From Actinomycetota bacterium (GTDB lineage: Bacteria; Cyanobacteriota; Vampirovibrionia; Obscuribacterales; Obscuribacteraceae), in assembly GCA_903970355.1 (NCBI GenBank), contig CAJCIF010000304.1:1-9878 (forward strand): a stretch of DNA of 9,878 nucleotides. The letters are read 5' to 3'. Positions 1-5,777 of the stretch are shown piece after piece. The notes below the pieces were generated by a model, which saw only the letters and a program-made list of their open reading frames with translations, did not search any database and had not been told where the DNA came from. Made by a program: the position numbers and the translations under genes. The stretch's first letter is position 1. Every line of letters starts with the position of its first letter.

Positions 1-549
1 AGCCGGTTTATTTTTGGAAAGACTTGCATATTGAGCGGCTGCCTCCGGTTCGGAATCGGCACCGGCGAGAAGCAGGTTGGAGAAAAGAGGGTATTCCTCT
101 TTCAATTCCGACCAGCTGGACGTCGTTAAGTCTGCTTGTACGCTTTTCGGCATGAGCATCATGTTGAGTTGTTCGGTTTCGCCGTGCTTAAGCGAAAACC
201 ATCTTGAGGAGCTTTTCTTGAAGCCCCGATACTTAATGACCACCTGAAATTTCGAGTCTCCTGCGGGTGTAGCCCTTGATTCGCTTGTTTCTGATGGGCA
301 CCGTTTTATGGAGGACTCGGGATCAAACTTCAGTACGAGCTTCATGCCAGTTTGGTCCAGAGTGCTTACGTAAGGCAGTTCGCATTGATGACTGTCGAGC
401 ACCATAACGCGCGGACCTTGCGGTTGGAACGTTACGTTCTGGTCTGTTGGACGGATGGAGACTTTGACCTGGGCTAAGTCAGTGCTTTTGCCTTGATCAG
501 GTTCCACAGGTATTGCAAGTTGCGTGAGCAGTAACAGAGAAAGTAGCAT
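1..549 (-). CDS. Secreted protein of unknown function, C-terminal part cut by window edge
   Basis: Reading leftwards from an ATG at 549, the frame stays open for all 183 codons to the window edge, so the protein is incomplete at its C-terminus. The start is well fixed: AGGGAGG (555-561) sits 5 bases before the ATG, and an in-frame TGA lies at 562-564. The N-terminus (MLLSLLLLTQLAIPVEP) looks like a short signal peptide, though it lacks the usual basic residues before the hydrophobic core. The mature part is hydrophilic and rich in Ser, Thr and Lys, with two Cys (in HQCELPY and KRCPSE) that could pair after export. I do not recognise a family. The mixture of beta-prone stretches (MKLVLKFDP, KFQVVIKYRGF) suggests a folded beta domain, which is only an inference. 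Function unknown; export is moderately likely. Confidence 0.72.
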   Translation of the reverse strand, partial: MLLSLLLLTQLAIPVEPDQGKSTDLAQVKVSIRPTDQNVTFQPQGPRVMVLDSHQCELPYVSTLDQTGMKLVLKFDPESSIKRCPSETSESRATPAGDSKFQVVIKYRGFKKSSSRWFSLKHGETEQLNMMLMPKSVQADLTTSSWSELKEEYPLFSNLLLAGADSEPEAAAQYASLSKNKPA

Positions 550-1100
550 CGGTTCCTCCCTTCACTTGTGCAAAAAATCGAGCCGCTTTCATCCCATCCC
601 CGTTGAATGTTTTGGTGGCGGCAAATATTCGTGAACTGGCTTTTGACGACTTGCTTTCTAACAACTGAAAAACTACGAAAGGATAATTCGAGGCTAACAA
701 TGCTCTTTCGCAGCGGTCAAACCACCAACTGTATATAAGAAAGTCACTGACTTGCCGAACGACGATTTACTAAGAAGACGCATGTCCGTCCCTTGCCGCA
801 TCTCCTCCTCTGCGCTAGCTCATGCCATCGCTATTTACCGCACCTTTACCTCAAAGAAATGCATCTCTACACGGTACAAGCGGTAGGGGAGCAATTGTTC
901 TCAGACCGCCCAGTTTTCAACTCGCCTTAACTTCACGGCGGTGAAATTGGCACCAAATAAGATACCAAGCCAAAGGAGATTTTCAAGAACATTAATTAAT
1001 TCCAGTTAACAACTCCGAAACATCTTTTGGGTCTGTTCTGTTTAAACTTTGACAACCACTGCGGGGTGGCTGTCCATTTACTAATATCGGGGGAAGTTTG
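550..1100. other. Gene-poor intergenic stretch
   Basis: No convincing gene of ordinary size is seen on either strand across these 551 bases. The left part should hold the promoter of the minus-strand secreted-protein gene, but no clear -35/-10 pair stands out. A 35-codon open frame with a purine-rich ribosome-binding-like site lies at 694-801 on the minus strand and is discussed as a finding. A small palindrome TTCAC-GGCG-GTGAA lies at 932-945. The right part carries an inverted repeat (1051-1074) just before the next plus-strand gene. Confidence 0.5.
1051..1074 (+). promoter_or_regulatory. Inverted repeat in the leader of the 101-residue orphan
   Basis: GACAACCAC (1051-1059) can pair with GTGGCTGTC (1066-1074), giving a 9-bp stem with one A-C mismatch and a 6-base loop. 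It ends about 15 bases before the GGGGGAAG ribosome-binding sequence of the following gene. It has no T-run after it, so it is not a terminator for anything upstream. It could be a leader hairpin or a protein-binding operator; the sequence alone does not decide. Confidence 0.35.
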
Positions 1101-1406
1101 ATGGCTTCAACGCTCACTTTCAGTAACGACGAAATGGTCGGAAGTTTCAAGTCGTTATTGTCCAGGTCTGCCTTTCTATCTACGAGAGCAGATGCAAAAC
1201 AAAAAAACGCCAATCAAATCCGAAATGGAAACAAAGCAATAATTGAATCAGGCAGCATGTACTGGGACATGTGCGTGGCAAGCCTGAAAGCACAAGGTAT
1301 AGCCAGCCCTTCTATAATTCAAATATTTGATGAGATGGAAAGGGTCGCAAGAATCAACAAAAACAAAGCATTTTGCGTAGGCACGCACATAGACTTCAAG
1401 TCGTAA
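1101..1406 (+). CDS. Hypothetical protein, 101 residues
   Basis: A small soluble protein with no family I recognise. ATG at 1101 is preferred: a purine-rich GGGGGAAG (1089-1096) lies 4 bases before it, whereas the in-frame TTG at 1098 would put that site too close. There is no signal peptide or membrane segment. The N-terminal half is rich in Ser, Asn and Lys (STRADAKQKNANQIRNGNKA); the C-terminal half is probably helical (SPSIIQIFDEMERVARINKN). The two Cys, in MYWDMCVAS and KAFCVGTH, are far apart. The gene is converging on the DUF4388-like gene, with only 9 bases between the two stop codons. A hairpin-forming sequence lies just upstream. Length, ribosome-binding site and even composition support a real gene, but it could be lineage-restricted. 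Confidence 0.6.
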   Translation: MASTLTFSNDEMVGSFKSLLSRSAFLSTRADAKQKNANQIRNGNKAIIESGSMYWDMCVASLKAQGIASPSIIQIFDEMERVARINKNKAFCVGTHIDFKS

Positions 1407-1415
1407 ACCCTTTTT

Positions 1416-2045
1416 TCATTCAGGCGGCTTAGGCATGAAGGGCAGCCATGAAAAATATGGTAGCAGTGCATCGCCGTAATTAACGACAGCCAATACAAAG
1501 GTGATGACGATGATTAGCACCAAAAAGAATTTTGTATATTGCCAGGCAACTGGATCAAACTTTCTTGCCTTGCTGCCTTTATCAGCTACAGTTGTAGGTT
1601 GAGCATCTTCCTTCCACTCTTTAGTGTGCAAATTGATATGCCCTGTTTTGACTTTTTCGGGGGCAGAAATGACTTTGGCATCACCCTCAACCAAGGAGTC
1701 GAATTGGTCCGGCAAATTAGGCATAAGGCCAATCAATTTTTCTGCATTAATCCAGAGAGTCTGATTGGTTTCAGGAATGTGTGTTCGGCCTGGATCAAGA
1801 ATGGCAAAATTGCCGGCGTTTACACCCAGTAATTTGCGCACCGCCGGATATCCTGTTTCGCCTGTCTCAGCGCGGCCTCCCAAAATATAGCCATTACCGG
1901 AAAAGGCAATCCTGCCCTTTACATCATCGTCATTTGAAGAGATTCGAAGAATGGCATGATCAAGATTCTTGAGATCAAGAACAGTCTGTATGACGTCTGT
2001 CATACCTTCATCTTTAGTTATCTTGCCTTCGACGATTATATCCAC
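1416..2045 (-). CDS. DUF4388 (PATAN)-like protein with C-terminal membrane anchor
   Basis: The N-terminal ~105 residues resemble the DUF4388/PATAN fold found in bacterial signalling proteins: a starting strand (VEGKITKDEG), a helix (MTDVIQTVLDL), then strand pairs around GRIAFSGNGYILGGRAETGE, a helix (YPAVRKLLGV) and the family-like NAGNFAILD. A linker rich in Lys, Glu and Thr follows (~115-165). A single hydrophobic segment (FFLVLIIVITFVLAVV, ~173-188) then anchors the protein, leaving a short aromatic tail (YFSWLPFMPKPPE). This layout puts the domain in the cytoplasm as a tail-anchored protein. The start is uncertain. GTG at 2045 is preferred because AGAAGG lies 7 bases before it and the domain begins there; the frame stays open to a GTG at 2159, which has no ribosome-binding site and would swallow the promoter of divergent wecB. 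The role is probably protein-protein contact; no enzyme motif is seen. Confidence 0.68.
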   Translation of the reverse strand: MDIIVEGKITKDEGMTDVIQTVLDLKNLDHAILRISSNDDDVKGRIAFSGNGYILGGRAETGETGYPAVRKLLGVNAGNFAILDPGRTHIPETNQTLWINAEKLIGLMPNLPDQFDSLVEGDAKVISAPEKVKTGHINLHTKEWKEDAQPTTVADKGSKARKFDPVAWQYTKFFLVLIIVITFVLAVVNYGDALLPYFSWLPFMPKPPE

Positions 2046-2148
2046 GGTAATACCTTCTGGCTTGGGCCCCGTGACCGAATGCTCCGAGTCTAGCAGATAG
2101 TTTTTCGCTTTGAGCAAGAAGCAGGAAAAAACAGCGCACGTACTTTGG

Positions 2149-2154
2149 TACAAT
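2149..2154 (+). promoter_or_regulatory. Possible -10 box of wecB (near-leaderless start)
   Basis: TACAAT (2149-2154) matches the -10 consensus TATAAT at five of six positions and ends 7 bases before the wecB ATG, so transcription from it would begin at about the start codon. No good -35 is seen at the usual distance (an A-run occupies it). The missing ribosome-binding site fits a leaderless message, but this is inference from spacing only. Confidence 0.3.
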
Positions 2155-2161
2155 CGCACGA

Positions 2162-3307
2162 ATGAAGAAGCGCATCATGTGTGTGTTTGGTACCAGACCG
2201 GAGGCTGTAAAACTTGCTCCGGTCTTAAAATCGTTGCGGCAGTCGGCAATTGCGGAGCCGGTGGTGGTATTGACTGCTCAACACCGGGAAATGCTGGACC
2301 AGATGCTGGAATGGTTCGATATACATCCGGACTACGATCTAGATATTATGCGGCCAAAACAGACGCTTCCGGAGCTGACCGCTCGGGTCTTGACCAAGAT
2401 TGATGAAGCCCTCGAGCATTTTCAGCCCGATATGGTATTGGTTCAGGGTGATACCGTTTCAGTTATGGCAGCTGCCCATGCCGCCTTCTATCGCAAAATT
2501 CCTGTCGGGCACGTTGAAGCCGGGCTGCGAACCAATGATATGTACAACCCATTTCCAGAGGAAATGGCGCGACGTCAAACGAGCCGTATAGCCACTTTGC
2601 ATTTTTCGCCGACTGAAAAAGCGGTGGAAAATCTCAAAGCGGAAGGCATCACTGAGCATGTCTATATGACAGGCAACACCGTTATTGATGCCCTACTGGA
2701 CACCGTGGGTCGGCTCGATCAGGCTAAATTTGATAAATCCGTTTATGGTGGAGTAGATTTCGAAGGACATCGCGTCTTGCTCGTCACCGCCCATCGTCGT
2801 GAAAACTGGGGTGCCGGCATGAACGACATCGCCCAGGCTCTTCGCCGCATCGCCGATGCGCACAAAGACGTGCAAATTCTCTTGCCAATGCACAAAAATC
2901 CTATTGTTCGAGATTCAATTTTGCCGGTTTTTGAAGGTCATCCGCAACTCTTCGCCATCGAGCCTCTGGATTACGTGCCTTTTGTGTACGCCATGCAGCA
3001 CTGTTCGTTTATTCTCACGGATTCAGGAGGAGTGCAAGAAGAGGCACCGACGCTTGGCAAGCCGGTTTTGGTTATGCGCACTACAACGGAGCGGCCGGAA
3101 GCCGTAAAGGCCGGAGCGGCCCAGCTTGTCGGCATCGCACAAGAGGCGATTTTCCAGGCTTCTCAGGAGATTCTCAACAACGAAGCAAGTTACCGAAAGA
3201 TGCAGGTGCCCTGCAGTCCGTATGGAGATGGCAAGGCTGCACCGCGCATTATTCAAGCGATTGAAGAATACCTTTCACGAAAAGAGTCACACGCCCTGCG
3301 TGTTTAA
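2162..3307 (+). CDS. wecB: UDP-N-acetylglucosamine 2-epimerase (non-hydrolysing)
   Basis: Interconverts UDP-GlcNAc and UDP-ManNAc in the cytoplasm, feeding ManNAc-type sugars into surface polysaccharides. At 381 residues it is the normal length for bacterial WecB/MnaA. The family motifs are intact: FGTRPEAVK (9-17), QHREML (40-45, a segment tied to the allosteric UDP-GlcNAc site of the non-hydrolysing enzymes), QGDT (95-98, catalytic-type Asp97), HVEAGLRT (117-124, Glu119), FPEEMARR (131-138, Glu133), TAHRREN (209-215, His211) and the UDP-binding DSGGVQEEAPTLGKPVLVMR (287-306) with ERPEA (310-314). The ATG at 2162 gives the usual N-terminus, but no Shine-Dalgarno site precedes it. It is first in a likely wecB-acyl-CoA dehydrogenase-xpt transcript. 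No wecC-type dehydrogenase or glycosyltransferase is in the window to show which polymer it serves. Confidence 0.96.
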   Translation: MKKRIMCVFGTRPEAVKLAPVLKSLRQSAIAEPVVVLTAQHREMLDQMLEWFDIHPDYDLDIMRPKQTLPELTARVLTKIDEALEHFQPDMVLVQGDTVSVMAAAHAAFYRKIPVGHVEAGLRTNDMYNPFPEEMARRQTSRIATLHFSPTEKAVENLKAEGITEHVYMTGNTVIDALLDTVGRLDQAKFDKSVYGGVDFEGHRVLLVTAHRRENWGAGMNDIAQALRRIADAHKDVQILLPMHKNPIVRDSILPVFEGHPQLFAIEPLDYVPFVYAMQHCSFILTDSGGVQEEAPTLGKPVLVMRTTTERPEAVKAGAAQLVGIAQEAIFQASQEILNNEASYRKMQVPCSPYGDGKAAPRIIQAIEEYLSRKESHALRV

Positions 3308-3320
3308 ACGCTATGATCCT

Positions 3321-3343
3321 GCATAGGACTAGCGGCATAGGAC
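3321..3343 (+). repeat. Two copies of GCATAGGAC between wecB and the acyl-CoA dehydrogenase gene
   Basis: The 9-mer GCATAGGAC occurs at 3321-3329 and again at 3335-3343, a period of 14 bases, in the 58-base spacer between the two genes. The first copy can also form a small TCCT-GCAT-AGGA hairpin (3317-3328). There is no T-run, so it is not an intrinsic terminator. It may be a slippage duplication or a tandem binding site. Confidence 0.4.
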
Positions 3344-3365
3344 CAAAAGTTCTGAGGAGATTCCA

Positions 3366-4541
3366 ATGACCAGTACGCTTGCAGATACTGACGTGCTGCC
3401 GTACGGAGAATTCCTTACGGAAGAGCACCACGCCATTCGAGAAATGGTGCGTGATTTTGCTACACGCGAGATTGTCCCAAAAGCGGCAGAAGTTGACAGA
3501 AATGCAAGGTTTCCGATTGAGACCTTCAAAGCACTCGGCAAATTGGATTTGCTGGGTTTGCAGTATCCCACCGAATATGGTGGCGCAGGTTCAGATTATC
3601 GAGCCTATGCCATAGCGGTTGAAGAAATAGGCAGAGCCTGTGGATCTACCGGGTTGAGTTATGCTGCACACTGTTCGCTTGCTACCAACCCAATTTATCT
3701 GTTTGGTACTGATGAGCAAAAGAAAAAGTATCTTCATAAGTTGATATCGGCCGAATGGATTGGCTGCTGGGCTCTGACTGAGCCAGGAACAGGTTCGGAT
3801 GCAGCCGCACAAAAAACGACCGCTCGCTTGGAAGGAGATCATTGGGTTTTGAATGGCACAAAGCAATTCATCACCAATGCTACTGATGCTGACATGGCAA
3901 TTATTATGGCCATGACCGATCAATCTAAAGGTAAAAAGGGCATTTCTTCTTTCGTCGTAGACAAAGGCACCAAGGGCTTTTACGTTAGCAAAGTTGAGAA
4001 GAAGCTCGGAATGCGTGGCTCTCCAACGGCCAGCCTTACGTTCGAAGATTGCCACATTCCTAAGGAAAATTTGATCGGGCAGGTGAGCGATGGTTACAAA
4101 CAAGCGCTCCAAACTCTTGAAGGCGGTCGTATTTCAATTGCCGCTCTGGCGCTAGGCATTGCGCAAGGAGCGCTTGACGCTGCTCTTACTTACGCAAAAC
4201 AACGTGAGGCGTTCGGACAACCAATCGGCAAGTTCCAGTTTATTCAAGGTTATCTCGCCGATATGGCAACGCAGGTGCATGCTGCCCGGCTGCTCGTTTA
4301 TCATGCCGCCTGGATGAAAGACCATCACAAGCGTGTCACTCTGGAAGGATCGCAGGCAAAGTTATTTGCCTCCGAAATTTCATCGAAAGTTTGTAATTTG
4401 TGCGTGCAGATTCATGGCGGCTACGGCTACATAGAAGATTTTCCAGCGGAGCGTTTTTTGCGCGACGCAAAACTGTGTGAAATTGGTGAGGGCACTTCGG
4501 AGATTCAAAAGTTGCTCATTGCTCGACAGCTCGGGCTATAA
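3366..4541 (+). CDS. Acyl-CoA dehydrogenase
   Basis: FAD-dependent alpha,beta-dehydrogenation of an acyl-CoA thioester, with electrons passed to electron-transfer flavoprotein. The 391 residues cover the complete family fold. An N-terminal helical domain (~15-125) leads into the FAD/substrate signature CWALTEPGTGSD (134-145) and WVLNGTKQFITNA (160-172) of the beta domain. The C-terminal helical domain holds KQREAFGQPIGKFQ, IHGGYGYIEDFPAERFLRD and GEGTSEIQ, where Glu375 is in the place of the catalytic base. This resembles short-chain or branched-chain members; the substrate cannot be told from sequence alone. AGGAG (3355-3359) lies 6 bases before the ATG. It follows wecB by 58 bases and precedes xpt by 23, so all three may share a transcript. 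No ETF, thiolase or enoyl-CoA hydratase gene is nearby, so its pathway is not shown by context. Confidence 0.95.
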   Translation: MTSTLADTDVLPYGEFLTEEHHAIREMVRDFATREIVPKAAEVDRNARFPIETFKALGKLDLLGLQYPTEYGGAGSDYRAYAIAVEEIGRACGSTGLSYAAHCSLATNPIYLFGTDEQKKKYLHKLISAEWIGCWALTEPGTGSDAAAQKTTARLEGDHWVLNGTKQFITNATDADMAIIMAMTDQSKGKKGISSFVVDKGTKGFYVSKVEKKLGMRGSPTASLTFEDCHIPKENLIGQVSDGYKQALQTLEGGRISIAALALGIAQGALDAALTYAKQREAFGQPIGKFQFIQGYLADMATQVHAARLLVYHAAWMKDHHKRVTLEGSQAKLFASEISSKVCNLCVQIHGGYGYIEDFPAERFLRDAKLCEIGEGTSEIQKLLIARQLGL

Positions 4542-4564
4542 ATTCAGGGGGTTGAATTATAAGA

Positions 4565-5137
4565 TTGCTGGAACTGGAAGAAAAATTGAAGGAAGATGCA
4601 GTTTGCTTACCAGGCGGCATCATAGTGGTCGGCAGTTTCCTCAACCATCAGGTTGATCCGGAACTGGCTAAATCAATTGGTTCTGCTTTCGCTAAATTGT
4701 TTGAAAGCGAACGACCTACAAAAGTGCTCACTGTTGAGACAAGTGGCATCGTTCCTGCATTTGCAACCGCACTTGCTATGAATGTTCCGCTTCTATTTGC
4801 CCGCAAGCAAAAACCAATAACAATGGTGCATCCACCCTACATGGCTCAAGCAAAGTCACACACCAAAGGTAATGAGGTGGAATTTTATGTTTCTGCTGAG
4901 TATCTCTCTAAAGAAGATCGCGTTTTGATTATCGATGATTTCCTGGCAACAGCTGTCACAGTTGTGGCTCTCTGTGATGTCGTAAAGCAAAGTGGCGCGA
5001 AGCTAGTTGGTATCGGTGCTGTAATCGAGAAATGCTACGAAGAAGGTCGTGCAAAGCTCGGCGAACAAAATGTTCGGATCGAGACTCTGGCGAAAGTAGC
5101 TAGACTAGAAGACGGCAAGCTGATCTTCGACCATTAG
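4565..5137 (+). CDS. xpt: Xanthine phosphoribosyltransferase, with an unusual PRPP loop
   Basis: Salvages xanthine with PRPP to make XMP and pyrophosphate in the cytoplasm. The 190 residues align from memory with the Bacillus-type Xpt from end to end: SFLNHQVDP (24-32), VETSGIVPA (57-65), VPLLFARKQKP (74-84), the PRPP region VLIIDDFLA (120-128) and IGAVIEKCYEEGR. The start is TTG at 4565: an in-frame TAA lies at 4559-4561 and this start gives the family's usual N-terminal length. The only purine-rich site, AGGGGG (4546-4551), is 13 bases away, so initiation may be weak. Oddly, the loop after DDFLA reads TAVT where Bacillus Xpt has NGQA and other phosphoribosyltransferases have TGGT, so the normally conserved Gly is missing. 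The family call is firm; full activity and exact base preference are less sure. Confidence 0.9.
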   Translation: MLELEEKLKEDAVCLPGGIIVVGSFLNHQVDPELAKSIGSAFAKLFESERPTKVLTVETSGIVPAFATALAMNVPLLFARKQKPITMVHPPYMAQAKSHTKGNEVEFYVSAEYLSKEDRVLIIDDFLATAVTVVALCDVVKQSGAKLVGIGAVIEKCYEEGRAKLGEQNVRIETLAKVARLEDGKLIFDH

Positions 5138-5160
5138 TTTCAGTGGTGTTCTAATTTTTT
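5133..5160 (+). terminator. Weak candidate terminator of xpt
   Basis: ATTAG (5133-5137, including the stop codon of xpt) can pair with CTAAT (5151-5155), directly followed by a T-run that ends at 5160. The 5-bp stem is AT-rich with a 13-base loop, which is weak for an intrinsic terminator. It lies over the 3' end of the convergent gene, whose stop is only 2 bases from that of xpt, so any terminator here must overlap coding sequence. Confidence 0.22.
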
Positions 5161-5604
5161 GTTGACGGCATCTTCTCGTGCCTTGAGATCTTTGTACTTC
5201 TCGTCATTGATATTGGGACGATCTGCTCTCGTTATGGATGTTCCCCAAAGCGCATTGTCGTGATTTGCCTTCATTGCTTTCTGATACTCTACTTCTTGGT
5301 CGTGCACCCGTTTTTGTTGGTCAGCAGGCATTCCTTTCGTTACTTCCTGTCGAGCAGCATCTTTGCCATCGTGTTCAAACGGAACAGGTTCCTTTTTGCC
5401 GGTCCAAAATTCCTTTAGTTTTTCTGGGTTGGGGCCTGCTGGAAATCCGTATGACTGAAGCATGGCGGCATCACTAGCTGGGCAAGATTGAGACGCCTTA
5501 AAAACATTCCTGGCGGCTTCAAAGTCGTGAAGCGGATGTTGGGCAGATGGAAAACCTTCGGTAACCTTTTCAACTTTGGCATGATCATTGCAGTCGTTAA
5601 CCAT
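5140..5604 (-). CDS. Hypothetical hydrophilic protein, 154 residues
   Basis: No family recognised. The product is strongly hydrophilic, rich in Lys, Glu, Asp, Gln and His, with no signal peptide or membrane segment, so it should be cytoplasmic. The middle carries an aromatic/Pro patch (LQSYGFPAGPNPEKLKEFW). The C-terminal third is probably helical (QQKRVHDQEVEYQKAMKANH and DEKYKDLKAREDAVNKKLEHH) and could form a short coiled coil. AAGGAG (5612-5617) decides the start: it is 7 bases from the ATG at 5604 but only 1 base from the in-frame ATG at 5610, so the second Met is preferred. A perfect 8-bp inverted repeat lies in its leader. It follows the KimA-like permease on the same strand after a ~170-base gap, so it probably has its own promoter. 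The composition suggests a stress-type or binding protein, which is only a guess. Confidence 0.62.
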   Translation of the reverse strand: MVNDCNDHAKVEKVTEGFPSAQHPLHDFEAARNVFKASQSCPASDAAMLQSYGFPAGPNPEKLKEFWTGKKEPVPFEHDGKDAARQEVTKGMPADQQKRVHDQEVEYQKAMKANHDNALWGTSITRADRPNINDEKYKDLKAREDAVNKKLEHH

Positions 5605-5633
5605 CTTCATTCTCCTTGTAGGTTAAAGCCGTC

Positions 5634-5670
5634 ATAGAGCGCATGACAAAGTCGCAGCAATCCGCTCTAT
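5634..5670 (-). promoter_or_regulatory. Perfect 8-bp inverted repeat in the leader of the hydrophilic orphan
   Basis: ATAGAGCG (5634-5641) and CGCTCTAT (5663-5670) are exact inverse complements, separated by 21 bases that hold a smaller GAC-AAA-GTC palindrome. The repeat lies about 17 bases upstream of the AAGGAG ribosome-binding site of the 5140-5604 gene. It could be an RNA stem in the 5' leader or a two-half-site operator. A TATACT on the minus strand (about 5724-5729) is a possible -10, but no matching -35 is clear. Confidence 0.4.
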
Positions 5671-5777
5671 TAGACGAGGATTGAACGTTTTGAAAATGGC
5701 TAGTAATCTGACCCGAGGAACGCAGTATAACGAAGCGATCTGGTTATGACGTTACCGAGTTGTTAAGAGGAATCTCA

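Noticed and set aside
497..700. 67-codon minus-strand frame starting at TTG 700
   Set aside because: It overlaps the well-supported ATG and signal peptide of the secreted protein in another frame, and has no ribosome-binding site.
1049..1087. TTGACA (1049-1054) with TAATAT (1082-1087) as a promoter for the 1101 gene
   Set aside because: The spacing of 27 bases is far too long for a sigma-70 promoter, and no -10 lies at 16-18 bases.
2046..2159. A 38-residue N-terminal extension of the DUF4388-like protein from GTG 2159
   Set aside because: No ribosome-binding site is present and it would leave 2 bases between divergent start codons; the GTG at 2045 has AGAAGG at good spacing and fits the domain boundary. 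Not fully excluded.
3591..4112. 173-codon minus-strand open frame inside the acyl-CoA dehydrogenase gene
   Set aside because: It is antisense to a complete, motif-bearing gene and shows no recognisable domain; a compositional shadow.
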